This document shows, piece by piece, positions 10,008-18,339 of a DNA stretch of 64,000 bases. The stretch lies in NCBI GenBank assembly GCA_963754385.1, contig CAVWGE010000003.1:62001-126000 (forward strand). The letters are read 5' to 3'. Position numbers and translations under genes: made by a program. The stretch is from 9FT-COMBO-48-23 sp963754385 (lineage in GTDB: Bacteria > Chloroflexota > Dehalococcoidia > GIF9 > UBA5629). The notes beneath the pieces were generated by a model that saw only the letters and a program-made list of their open reading frames with translations, was not told the DNA's origin and ran no database searches. How positions within the stretch are numbered: the first letter of the stretch is position 1; each line of letters begins with the position of its first letter.

Positions 10008-11441
10008 CTAAATATCGAAGTACATGTAGAACTCGTAAGGGTGAGGCCTCAGCCTCAAAGCATCGACTTCTTTGGTTCTCTTGTACTCAAGCCATACTTC
10101 AATCACATCAGGAGTAAAAACATCACCTTTCAGAAGATATTCATGGTCTTTCTCCAAAGCATTCAAGGCTTCCTCCAGAGAGGATGGCACTGTTTTTATT
10201 CTAGCCGCATCCTTTAGAGTTAAATGATAAGAATCCTTGTCCAGAGGCTCACCAGGGTCAATCTTATTCCGAATGCCATCAAGTCCGGCCATTAGCATTG
10301 CAGCCATAGCCAAATAGCCATTTGAAGAATTATCAGGAGGCCTGTACTCGACTCGCTTTGTTCTGGGATTGTCGGTATAAACCGGGATGCGGACGCAAGC
10401 ACTGCGATTCCGCGCAGAGTAGACCAAATTCACCGGCGCTTCAAACCCAGGAACAAGCCGACGATAAGAATTAGTTGTAGGCGCCACTATGGCTGACAAA
10501 GAAGCCGCGTGTTTCAGTAAGCCACCGATGTAATACTTAGCAGTCTGACTAATCAGAGCATAGCCTTTGGGATCAAAGAAAACATTATCTTTGCCCTTGA
10601 ATAAGCTTTGATGGACATGCATGCCTGACCCATTGTCTTCAAAAATTGGCTTAGGCATAAATGTGGCTACTTTATTATGCTTTTTAGCCATGTTCTTAAC
10701 GATGTATTTATACCACATCATATTATCGCCCATCCGGGTCAGAGTATCGAACTTCATATCGATTTCGCATTGCCCGGCTGTAGCCACCTCGTGATGATGC
10801 ACCTCTACCGGAATGCCTGTCTTAATCAAAGTCAGGATGATCTTCGACCTCAAATCTTGTAACGAATCATGTGGGGGCACCGGGAAATAGCCTTCCTTGT
10901 ATCTAGGCTTATATCCCAAATTAGGGTTTTCCTCCCTGCCTGTGTTCCAGTCTGCTTCAATCGAATCAATGTAATAAAAGCCGCAGTGTTGGTTCTGACG
11001 AAAACGGATGTCATCGAAAATGAAAAACTCCATCTCCGGACCCCAGTAGCTAATATCGGCTATACCTGTGGACTTGAGGTATTTCTCCGCCTTTTTGGCT
11101 ATATATCTTGGGTCTCGTGTGTAAGCTTTCTTAGTCAGCGGGTCATAAATATCACAGATTATACTTAAGGTGGGGACTTCACACATAGGGTCAATAACGG
11201 CGGTATCAGGGTCTGGAATAAGTATCATATCGCTCTCCTGAATAGCCTGGAAACCTCGAATGCTTGAGCCGTCGAAACCTATGCCATCAACCCAGATGCC
11301 TCGTGTGGGGTCGTCAATTTGAGTAAGTTCGCTAACTGGAATAGAAAAGTGCTGCCAAAGCCCAGGCAAATCATTAAATTTGAGGTCCACAATCTCAATA
11401 TAGTTTTTCTTTATAAAACTAGCAATCTCTTCCGGTTTCAT
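10008..11441 (-). CDS. glnA: Glutamine synthetase, GSI-beta type
   Basis: A 477-residue type I glutamine synthetase with the extra insertion and C-terminus of the GSI-beta group (proteobacterial and actinobacterial type). Core motifs are GIGFDGSSIRGF, WGPEMEFFIFDD, EVHHHEVATAGQCEID, NGSGMHVHQSLF and NSYRRLVPGFEAPV. Near the end LDKDSYHLTLKDA aligns with the segment that bears the adenylylated tyrosine in Escherichia coli, and the Tyr is present, so covalent control is possible. No glnE-like adenylyltransferase is in this window. It lies 20 bp after the PII gene, with a GGAG ribosome site in the gap. Confidence 0.96.
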   Translation of the reverse strand: MKPEEIASFIKKNYIEIVDLKFNDLPGLWQHFSIPVSELTQIDDPTRGIWVDGIGFDGSSIRGFQAIQESDMILIPDPDTAVIDPMCEVPTLSIICDIYDPLTKKAYTRDPRYIAKKAEKYLKSTGIADISYWGPEMEFFIFDDIRFRQNQHCGFYYIDSIEADWNTGREENPNLGYKPRYKEGYFPVPPHDSLQDLRSKIILTLIKTGIPVEVHHHEVATAGQCEIDMKFDTLTRMGDNMMWYKYIVKNMAKKHNKVATFMPKPIFEDNGSGMHVHQSLFKGKDNVFFDPKGYALISQTAKYYIGGLLKHAASLSAIVAPTTNSYRRLVPGFEAPVNLVYSARNRSACVRIPVYTDNPRTKRVEYRPPDNSSNGYLAMAAMLMAGLDGIRNKIDPGEPLDKDSYHLTLKDAARIKTVPSSLEEALNALEKDHEYLLKGDVFTPDVIEVWLEYKRTKEVDALRLRPHPYEFYMYFDI

Positions 11442-11461
11442 GATGTCTCCTTCTTTACCTT

Positions 11462-11809
11462 TTATTTCGTTTTTGGATGTGCCTCACTGAAATCGCTGGT
11501 TCTTACCCGTACTGCACTTTCTACGGGTAAGACAAATATCATTCCATCTCCCTCCTTTCCGGTTCTGGCTGATTTGCAGATAACATCGACAGCAGTTTTG
11601 CATTCTTCATCGCTCAACACAATTTCTAGTTTCACTTTAGGCAAGAACTCTACGCGATATTCACCGGCACGCCACTGCAAGGCTATACCTTTTTGGCGTC
11701 CTCTACCGCTCACCTGAGTCACTGTCATGCCTAAAATACCCTTGTCTTCCAAGGCATCTTTGACAGATCCAAGTTTCTCCGATCTTATTATGGCTTCTAC
11801 TTTTTTCAT
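11462..11809 (-). CDS. glnK: PII nitrogen regulatory protein
   Basis: A 115-residue PII protein. The T-loop reads GRQKGIALQWRAGEYRVEF, and the tyrosine at residue 51 that is uridylylated in enterobacteria is kept. The second signature (KTGKxGDG type, here ARTGKEGDGMIFV) binds ATP/ADP and 2-oxoglutarate. Such proteins sense energy and 2-oxoglutarate and plug AmtB when nitrogen is plentiful. The start codon overlaps the amtB stop, and the amtB-PII pairing points to the GlnK role. It could equally be named GlnB; sequence alone does not separate the two. Confidence 0.95.
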   Translation of the reverse strand: MKKVEAIIRSEKLGSVKDALEDKGILGMTVTQVSGRGRQKGIALQWRAGEYRVEFLPKVKLEIVLSDEECKTAVDVICKSARTGKEGDGMIFVLPVESAVRVRTSDFSEAHPKTK

Positions 11810-13041
11810 CAGGATACACCTCCGTAAGCACGTTCACCATGCTGGGATACGTCGAGACCTACTACCTCTTCCTCCTCCTTCACTCGAAGCCCCATAGTAA
11901 CCTTCAAAAGTTTTGCCAGGACCCAGGAAACACCAAAAGAATAGACAATGACGGTAGCAATAGCAGCTAACTGTATTAAAATTTGCCTGGCATTTCCATC
12001 AATCAAACCGGAGCCTGCCGAATTGACGGCAGCCGTGGCGAAAATGCCAGTGGCTAAAAGCCCCCATGCCCCACCGATACCGTGACAGGCGAAAACATCA
12101 AGAGATTCATCTATTTTGTTAGCTTTATTGCGCCAAATCATGACATAGTAAGAGAGTACTGCAGCTATAGCCCCTATGGGTATGGCAGCCCAGGGCTGAA
12201 CAAAGCCAGCAGCCGGTGTAATCGCTGCCAAACCAACAATGGCACCAGTCGCCGCGCCGAGTACGGAGGGTCTGCGGTTAATCCAACCAAGCATCATCCA
12301 GGTAAGAGCAGCCGAGGCACCAGCGGTGTTGGTAGTGACAAATGCGCTGGATGCTAACCCGCCGGCAGTAATTGCGCTTCCGGCGTTGAAGCCGAACCAG
12401 CCAAACCAGAGCAGAGCAGCACCGAGAACAACATAAGGTATGTTATTCGGCTCCATTGTCTCCTTCTCTTTAAATCCCAGACGCGGTCCGAGCACCAGAG
12501 CAAGGGCTAAGGCAGATATTCCAGCATTCACGTGAACCACAGCGCCGCCGGCAAAGTCGAGAGCACCTAATTTAGCCAGCCAGCCACCGCTGCCCCATAC
12601 CCAGTGGGCTATCGGGCAATAGACTAAGGTGAGCCATAAGGTAGCAAAAACTAACAACGCACTGAACTTAATGCGCTCTACCACAGCGCCGGTCCACAGA
12701 GCTACGGTGATTATGGCGAATGCAGCCTGAAAAATCATAAAGGCTAGATGGGGCACGGTCGTAGCATACACCGATGACGGGCCTTGACCCACACCTGTAA
12801 GACCAATCCAGTCGAGTGCTCCGATAATGCCGCCTCTGTCAGGACCAAAGCTTATACTGTAGCCATAGATAACCCAGAGAATAGATACTAAGGCAAGGAT
12901 GGCAAAGCTCATCATTATGGTCGAAAGGACGTTCTTCCTTCTAACCATACCGCCATAGAAGAAAGCTAGGGCGGGCGTCATGAGCAAAACCAGCGCCGTC
13001 GATATCAGCAACCATGCAGTATCACCTGAATTGACCGACAT
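11809..13041 (-). CDS. amtB: Ammonium transporter
   Basis: A 410-residue Amt-family membrane protein with about eleven hydrophobic helices. It has the N-terminal GDTAWLLISTALVLLMTPAL, the FFYGGMVRRKNVLS segment, HWVWGSGGWLAKLGALDFAGG with the first pore His region, and FACHGIGGAWGLLATGIF with the second. These proteins conduct ammonia/ammonium through a trimeric channel. The N-terminus has no long signal peptide. It follows a small ORF by 11 bp and is coupled to the PII gene through a stop/start overlap. The putative operator at 13290-13327 would control it. Confidence 0.97.
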   Translation of the reverse strand: MSVNSGDTAWLLISTALVLLMTPALAFFYGGMVRRKNVLSTIMMSFAILALVSILWVIYGYSISFGPDRGGIIGALDWIGLTGVGQGPSSVYATTVPHLAFMIFQAAFAIITVALWTGAVVERIKFSALLVFATLWLTLVYCPIAHWVWGSGGWLAKLGALDFAGGAVVHVNAGISALALALVLGPRLGFKEKETMEPNNIPYVVLGAALLWFGWFGFNAGSAITAGGLASSAFVTTNTAGASAALTWMMLGWINRRPSVLGAATGAIVGLAAITPAAGFVQPWAAIPIGAIAAVLSYYVMIWRNKANKIDESLDVFACHGIGGAWGLLATGIFATAAVNSAGSGLIDGNARQILIQLAAIATVIVYSFGVSWVLAKLLKVTMGLRVKEEEEVVGLDVSQHGERAYGGVS

Positions 13042-13052
13042 CTAAATACCTC

Positions 13053-13250
13053 CTATCTAGGCGAGACTATGGATTCATCCTTCACCTCAACATCTTCTCC
13101 ATCACCCTGCTTAACTGCTTTATCGCTATGCTCTTTTGACAAACATTTGCTGGTTTCATTCCCAGCTAGCCTGGGTGAAAGCATAGACCAGAGGCTAAGA
13201 GTTAGATAAATACCCTTACTTCTGGCCATCTGGGCTAGAACATTTACCAT
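13053..13250 (-). CDS. Small hypothetical protein, first gene of the amtB operon
   Basis: A 65-codon ORF with an excellent ribosome site (GGAGGTGAG placed 4 bases before the ATG), ending 11 bp before amtB, so it is very probably translated. The N-terminal third is weakly hydrophobic (IYLTLSLWSMLSP) and the rest is charged and acidic (KQGDGEDVEVKDES). I do not recognise it. Its position ahead of amtB suggests a leader peptide or a small partner of the transporter, but nothing in the sequence proves either. Confidence 0.6.
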   Translation of the reverse strand: MVNVLAQMARSKGIYLTLSLWSMLSPRLAGNETSKCLSKEHSDKAVKQGDGEDVEVKDESIVSPR

Positions 13251-13289
13251 AACTCACCTCCATTCTAACCACAAGAATAGCAGCTAAGT

Positions 13290-13327
13290 ATTTCAGGGAT
13301 ATTACAGCTTTGTTAAATCCGTGTTAC
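13290..13327 (-). promoter_or_regulatory. GlnR-box-like direct-repeat array upstream of the amtB operon
   Basis: Reading the minus strand, four pentamers, GTAAC, TTAAC, GTAAT and GAAAT, begin at 13327, 13316, 13305 and 13294, each followed by exactly six bases, giving an 11-bp period. The alternation resembles the actinobacterial GlnR box (GTnAC and GAAAC half-sites with 6-base gaps), itself best known upstream of amtB. A TATTCT -10 candidate follows with no good -35, which fits activation from this array. Binding by the regulator at 13502-14185 is inferred. Confidence 0.55.
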
Positions 13328-13501
13328 AAAAGGAAAGGGGTATTTAGCTGAGGCATAAGAAATATTCTTCGCTACGCTCAAAAAGACAGGGTATCAGAAT
13401 GTCTCAAAAAGAGACTTGAATTACTTTATTAAGGAATTATCAATATACGAAGTTCAATGTTAAGCACTCCCCACAGACGGCAATAAACAACATACGTGGG
13501 A

Positions 13502-14185
13502 CTACACTTCAGCACTGAACTTATAACCTATGTTTCTAACTGTCTCAATAAAAGTATGGGTAGAGTCTTCTATCTTGCTCCTGAGCCTTCTTATGTGCAC
13601 GTCCACAGTCCTATCACCACCATAGTAGTCATATCCCCAAACCTCGTTGAGCAAAGCCTCTCGGGTAAAGACCCTTCCTCTATTCTTGGCGAGGAACTTA
13701 AGTAGCTCGTATTCCTTAAACGTCAAAGCAAGTAATTTACCGCCGACGGATACTTCGCATTTAGCTATGTCTATCACTAAATCACCGCATTTTATTGAAT
13801 CTTCGTTTTCTGCATTTTCTGTCAAATTAATAATTCTCCTTGTCCTGGTCACCAGCTCGGTTAAATCCCAAGGTTTAACCACAAAATCATCTATCTCCAA
13901 GTTCGAACCGATACAACCTATTCCTTCAATAGAGACAAGGGCGAGAACGGGCAGATGTCTCTTTCGCCTTATTTCCCGGAGTTGTTCCAAGGTCGACTGT
14001 GTCTGGGCTGAAGCTGGTGAACCATCCATGTCCACGAACAACACATCGCAGGCTTGCTTTATAAGCTCTTCAGAAAAATTAGAGCTATTATTAGCAATCG
14101 AACAAACCAAACCCATACGGTTAAGCCCTGAATCTAGCTCACTAATCTCAGCGACTTCTTTAGCTACAATGAATACTTTATACAA
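13502..14185 (-). CDS. Orphan OmpR/PhoB-type response regulator with atypical receiver (GlnR-like)
   Basis: A 227-residue protein with a receiver-like domain (1 to about 120) and a C-terminal OmpR-type winged helix (about 130-227: LTFKEYELLKFLAKNRGRVFTR region, VWGYDYYGGDRTVDVHIRRLRSKIE). Asp52 in LFVDMDG and the Lys in VVKPWD are present, but the usual acidic pair after strand 1 is replaced (IVAKEV), so phosphorylation may be lost. No histidine kinase gene is near. This state, in a nitrogen cluster, recalls GlnR of actinobacteria, which also works without a kinase. It ends the glutamate-synthase operon, 45 bp after nrpR-like 2. Target genes are inferred. Confidence 0.85.
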   Translation of the reverse strand: MYKVFIVAKEVAEISELDSGLNRMGLVCSIANNSSNFSEELIKQACDVLFVDMDGSPASAQTQSTLEQLREIRRKRHLPVLALVSIEGIGCIGSNLEIDDFVVKPWDLTELVTRTRRIINLTENAENEDSIKCGDLVIDIAKCEVSVGGKLLALTFKEYELLKFLAKNRGRVFTREALLNEVWGYDYYGGDRTVDVHIRRLRSKIEDSTHTFIETVRNIGYKFSAEV

Positions 14186-14230
14186 AGCTAATCCCTCTTA
14201 CAATGTCGGTCAACATCAATCAGTAACCAT

Positions 14231-15229
14231 TCAAAAGCTCCAAAAGCTCCTTAATTTTGCAACGCCAATGACACCGTTCATGGCCTTACTGGTCACATCG
14301 ATGCCCATTTCTGCGGCTGCTGCCACAGCGTTAAGCCCACTGGGAAGCACCAATCCAACCCTATTTAATCTTACCGGAATCTCACATACCGGATCATTTG
14401 CCTTCCCCACCGTTACTAAATTGCAGAGGTTAGTTGCCCCTAGCCTTTCCACAACTGCTTCAACCGCCGATCTCGAGGGCATTAGAATCTCGTGAAAGCT
14501 GGCAAGTATCTTACCCGCACCTCTCCTTGCAGCCTCAATAACACAAGTCATCCTACCAGCGATGAATATCTCAAAGGGGTCAAGTGTAGAACCTTCGTAT
14601 TCAATAAGGTCGACAAAGCGCATCGGAATGTGATTCCGCATTTGGAGTATGCCTCCAAATCTAGAATCCACTGGAATGCCGGCCTTAAGTAATGACCCGT
14701 TGACAATAGCATTACACACTGTGGCAAAACCTATTTTGTCTTGAGGGACATTTGTCTCACCCAACCTCTCACCTTCAGAAGCCACAGCCACTAAGGTACT
14801 GGCACAAAGGCCAGCTTCAAAAACATCTTTCATCGCCTCCAGCGCCCGAGCGAATTCCCTCTTTGGGAACAAGGATACATCAATTGGAACATCCCCGGTG
14901 TGCTCAGTCAAATCAAAAGTTGTTAAATAAGCTAGAAGCTCAATTCTATCGGTTACAAAACCGATTTTGTCGCAGACTAAGGCACTCTTCAATTCCTCGA
15001 GCCCTGGCTGAGTGATTGACCTGCCATCTCTATAGCCTATAGACCGGGTAAGACCTCGCTCATCCATTATTTTCAGATGGTATCTGACTGTCCTCTCGCT
15101 AAGGTCTACGCCGTATTCTTTAAGACGCCGTGATATAACTCTGCCGCCCAGCGGTTCCGTGGAGTCGCTAAGAACCTTCAGGATCGCATTTATCTTCCTT
15201 TCCACCTCACGATTCTCTTGCCCTATCAT
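14231..15229 (-). CDS. NrpR-like transcriptional regulator, copy 2
   Basis: 332 residues with the same build as the 688-1683 protein: winged helix (about 10-72, SERTVRYHLKIMDERG) and one NrpR domain ending with VGLVLPSGLNAVAAAAEMGI. The two paralogues diverge throughout but align end to end. It follows the GXGXG glutamate-synthase gene by 14 bp, so it would be made together with the enzyme it may regulate. The 36-bp palindrome at the head of this operon is the natural candidate operator. In methanogens the related protein binds palindromic operators and is released by 2-oxoglutarate; the same ligand is assumed here. Confidence 0.85.
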   Translation of the reverse strand: MIGQENREVERKINAILKVLSDSTEPLGGRVISRRLKEYGVDLSERTVRYHLKIMDERGLTRSIGYRDGRSITQPGLEELKSALVCDKIGFVTDRIELLAYLTTFDLTEHTGDVPIDVSLFPKREFARALEAMKDVFEAGLCASTLVAVASEGERLGETNVPQDKIGFATVCNAIVNGSLLKAGIPVDSRFGGILQMRNHIPMRFVDLIEYEGSTLDPFEIFIAGRMTCVIEAARRGAGKILASFHEILMPSRSAVEAVVERLGATNLCNLVTVGKANDPVCEIPVRLNRVGLVLPSGLNAVAAAAEMGIDVTSKAMNGVIGVAKLRSFWSF

Positions 15230-15243
15230 TTCTAAAACCTCAT

Positions 15244-16017
15244 TTAATAGGCATAAAGTCTGCCATATGGTCGCAGATAAAGCGGAAACAGCTTCACGAA
15301 CTTATGTTTCAGTATCTCCTTCGCGTTATAACCGAAGTGAGAAGCAAACTCACAGACGTACTTCTCCAAACTCAGACAGTCTTTTTCGTCAAGCTCGGCC
15401 ACACCTACCTCTTTACCTAACTGAAAATCGGCGACGCTTCCCCTGAGATAGATAACACCACCGTGCATGCCTGTCCCTATGTAGTTAGCTCGATGCGTTT
15501 CGCCTTCTCTCAGACTCAAACCGAGAACGATCAAAATTCCACCAGCCATATACTCACCCAGGAAGTCCTGGGCAGTTCCTCCAATGACCAATGCCGGTTT
15601 TTTGTCTCCATATTCTTTCATGTGTATACCTGCCCGATAGCCAACACCGTCCTTTACGAAAATCTTGCCCCCCCGAGCCGATAAACCAGTGATGTCGCCG
15701 GCATGACCGTGGACTATGATTTCCCCGTCGTTCATGGTGTTTCCGCAACCGTCCTGGGCATTGCCACGGACAATAATCCGTGGCCCATCCATGAATGCTC
15801 CCAGGTCGTTGCCCGGAGTGCCAAATATCTCAATCTCAACAGGCTTGCCCAAGCCGGTGCCGATATATCTCTGCCCATAAACTTCCCTAAGCTCAATTTT
15901 CTTAGTCCCGTTACCTACAACTTCCCTCAATCGCATATTCAGTTCACGGGTCAAAAGGCCTCTGGCATCGATTTCCACGACTGAATTGGTTTTTCCTTTT
16001 GCAGCATTTCGTATCAT
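15244..16017 (-). CDS. Glutamate synthase GXGXG (alpha-like) subunit
   Basis: 257 residues forming the right-handed beta-helix that is the C-terminal domain of bacterial GltB but is a separate protein here. Repeated glycine-rich turns are seen: FGTPGNDLGAFMDG, VRGNAQDGCGNTMNDG, VHGHAGDITGLSARGG, YIGTGMHGGVIYLRG. In the whole enzyme this domain helps shape the ammonia tunnel and holds no catalytic residues. The start is 1 bp after the stop of the FMN-domain gene, so translation is coupled. Archaeal-type glutamate synthases have the same split. Confidence 0.88.
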   Translation of the reverse strand: MIRNAAKGKTNSVVEIDARGLLTRELNMRLREVVGNGTKKIELREVYGQRYIGTGLGKPVEIEIFGTPGNDLGAFMDGPRIIVRGNAQDGCGNTMNDGEIIVHGHAGDITGLSARGGKIFVKDGVGYRAGIHMKEYGDKKPALVIGGTAQDFLGEYMAGGILIVLGLSLREGETHRANYIGTGMHGGVIYLRGSVADFQLGKEVGVAELDEKDCLSLEKYVCEFASHFGYNAKEILKHKFVKLFPLYLRPYGRLYAY

Positions 16018-16018
16018 T

Positions 16019-17524
16019 CTAACCTCCTGCCATCCTTACCCCTAAGATTTCTAGCTCCGTATCGGTGAGCCCGACTCCTCTTAAAGCCAGCCTGTTGCCT
16101 CGCAAGCTTTCCACAGCATTGATGCCCATACCGCCCAGTATATCCTTCAACTCAATGCTCCAACCTCGAAGAAGGTTTGCCAAACGCCTAGCCCCGATGT
16201 CAGGGTTGACCCTCTTGGTTAAAGCCAGGTCACTGGTACAAATCCCCCAAGCACACTTACCGGTATGGCACTGCTGACAACAGGTGCAGCCCAAAGCCAT
16301 CAGAGCTGCAGTGGCAATATAGACGGCATCAGCACCCAGAGCAATTGCTTTAGCTACATCACCGCTATTCCTGATTCCACCAGCAATTACTACGGATGCT
16401 TGGTTACGAATACCCTCCTGCCTCAGACGCGCATCTACTGAGGCCAGAGCCATCTCAATGGGAATACCTACGTTGTCACGGATGATTTTGGGGGCTGCGC
16501 CTGTAGAACCTCGCAACCCATCGAGAACTACAATGTCTGCTCCAGCCCTAACCATGCCACTGGCAATAGCTGCCGAATTATGAACAGCAGCTATCTTCAC
16601 TGATACCGGCTTGGTATAGTCCGTAGCTTCTTTCAACGCATAGACTAGCTGTGCTAGGTCTTCGATGGAGTAAATGTCATGTTGTGGTGCTGGAGATAGA
16701 GCGTCTGTTCCCTTAGGAATCATTCGAGTCATGGCTACCTCAGCACTGACCTTCTCCCCGGGAAGGTGCCCACCAATGCCAGGCTTGGCACCTTGTCCAA
16801 TTTTAATCTCTACTACCGCAGCAGCATCAAGATATTCAGGATGTACGCCGAATCTCCCCGAAGCTACCTGGACTATGGTATTTCTGCCATATTTATACAG
16901 TTTGGGATGTAGCCCCCCCTCACCAGTATTCCACAAGGTGCCAGCTTCGGTGGCTGCTCGAGCTAAAGATTCCTGGACATTTATACTTACTGCACCATAG
17001 GACATAGCAGAAAACATCACCGGAACATCTAACTTGACCTGAGGCGGCAGCTTCGTCTTCAAGCTCAGGGCACCTTCACTAACCTCGACCTTATCTGGCT
17101 TACGACCAAGATATGTGACTAACTCCATAGGCTCACGTAAAGGGTCGATTGAAGGATTTGTCACCTGGCTGGCGTTCAAAACCAGATGGTCCCAATATAC
17201 GCGATAGCTTTTGTCATTTCCCATGCCAGTAAGAAGCACGCCGCCTGTCTCAGCTTGCTTTATAATGTCTTCAATCACATCAGGACGCCAATTATAGTTT
17301 TCTCTGTAAGCGAGAGTATTTTCCCTGATACTCACTGCGTTAGTAGGACAGAAGACCACACACCGATGACAGCCAACACAGTTCTCCTCGCGGCTTCTTA
17401 CCTCATCGTCCTGAGCATCATAATGGTGCACATCAAAACTACACTGATTGACACACACCTGACACTGTATGCAGCGATTTGAATCCCTTTCTATGATGAA
17501 TTTTGATGGCAAATAAGTCTTCAT
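16019..17524 (-). CDS. gltB: Glutamate synthase FMN/Fe-S core subunit with ferredoxin domain
   Basis: 501 residues. The N-terminus carries two 4Fe-4S motifs (CIQCQVCVNQC and CVGCHRCVVFC, residues about 18-60). The rest is the FMN-binding glutamate synthase barrel: PVMFSAMSYGAVS, GEGGLHPKLY, IKIGQGAKPGIGGHLPG, VVLDGLRGSTGAAP, VIAGGIRNSGDVAKAIALGADAV, and the Cys cluster GCTCCQQCHTGKCAWGICT for the enzyme's own iron-sulfur centre. It reduces 2-iminoglutarate formed from 2-oxoglutarate and ammonia. Amidotransferase, GXGXG and flavin reductase functions are on neighbouring genes, an archaeal-like arrangement. Confidence 0.93.
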   Translation of the reverse strand: MKTYLPSKFIIERDSNRCIQCQVCVNQCSFDVHHYDAQDDEVRSREENCVGCHRCVVFCPTNAVSIRENTLAYRENYNWRPDVIEDIIKQAETGGVLLTGMGNDKSYRVYWDHLVLNASQVTNPSIDPLREPMELVTYLGRKPDKVEVSEGALSLKTKLPPQVKLDVPVMFSAMSYGAVSINVQESLARAATEAGTLWNTGEGGLHPKLYKYGRNTIVQVASGRFGVHPEYLDAAAVVEIKIGQGAKPGIGGHLPGEKVSAEVAMTRMIPKGTDALSPAPQHDIYSIEDLAQLVYALKEATDYTKPVSVKIAAVHNSAAIASGMVRAGADIVVLDGLRGSTGAAPKIIRDNVGIPIEMALASVDARLRQEGIRNQASVVIAGGIRNSGDVAKAIALGADAVYIATAALMALGCTCCQQCHTGKCAWGICTSDLALTKRVNPDIGARRLANLLRGWSIELKDILGGMGINAVESLRGNRLALRGVGLTDTELEILGVRMAGG

Positions 17525-17538
17525 CTGTATACTCCAGT

Positions 17539-18315
17539 CTATTGATCCGTTCTTACTGGAATCCCTTTTTCTGCTAGATAGGCTTTCGCTTGACGGATAG
17601 AGTAGGTTTGATAGTGAAAAATGCTAGCAGCGAGAACAGCATCAGCTTTCCCAACTACAAGCGCCTGATATAAATGCTCCAGGTCTCCAGCACCGCCGCT
17701 GGCAATAACCGGCACAGTCACCGTCTCGCTGATGGCGCTGGTTAACTCTAAATCATAGCCTGCTCTATGACCATCCGCATCCCAACTGGTTAGTAGTATT
17801 TCCCCTGCTCCCAGCTCAACAACCCTCTTCGCCCACCCGACAGCATCTATACCTGCCGGTACTCGACCTCCATTAATACAGATTTCCCATCCGGGTGGTA
17901 TATCCTTACCCATCCTCCGCTTGGCGTCTATCGCTACCACAATACACTGAGAGCCAAATCTCCTCGCTCCCTCCGCAATAAGGGCAGGGCTGCAAACAGC
18001 GGCAGTGTTTATACTGACCTTATCAGCACCTGCCTCAAGCATACGTCGCATATCGTTGATATCACGCAGCCCTCCGCCGACGGTCAGCGGAATAAAAACC
18101 TGTTTCGAAACATGCTCGACTACGTCCACCATAATATTGCGCCCCTCAGGAGTAGCCCCGATATCCAAGAAGACTAATTCGTCAGCCCCTTCGGCATAGT
18201 AAAATGCGGCAAGCTCCACCGGGTCACCAGCATCACGAAGATTGGTAAAGCTTGTACCCTTTACCACACGACCTTCAGTTACATCAAGACAAGGTATAAT
18301 TCTTTTTGTCAGCAT
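17539..18315 (-). CDS. hisF: Imidazole glycerol phosphate synthase, cyclase subunit
   Basis: 258 residues, a complete HisF (beta/alpha)8 barrel. The catalytic aspartates sit in CLDVTEGRVVKG near residue 11 and in VVAIDAKR near 130; phosphate-binding loops are LTVGGGLRD and VIASGGAGDLEHL. With HisH it converts PRFAR and glutamine-derived ammonia to imidazole glycerol phosphate and AICAR. It is odd to find it between two glutamate synthase genes, with gaps of only 14 and 24 bp, and separated from hisH by two genes. No other his gene is present in the window. Confidence 0.96.
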   Translation of the reverse strand: MLTKRIIPCLDVTEGRVVKGTSFTNLRDAGDPVELAAFYYAEGADELVFLDIGATPEGRNIMVDVVEHVSKQVFIPLTVGGGLRDINDMRRMLEAGADKVSINTAAVCSPALIAEGARRFGSQCIVVAIDAKRRMGKDIPPGWEICINGGRVPAGIDAVGWAKRVVELGAGEILLTSWDADGHRAGYDLELTSAISETVTVPVIASGGAGDLEHLYQALVVGKADAVLAASIFHYQTYSIRQAKAYLAEKGIPVRTDQ

Positions 18316-18339
18316 CGCTCTGAACCCTTCTTTAGCAAA

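Noticed and set aside
13647..14495. Plus-strand frame of 282 codons
   Set aside because: It runs antisense across the OmpR-type regulator and nrpR-like 2, has no ribosome site and no domain.
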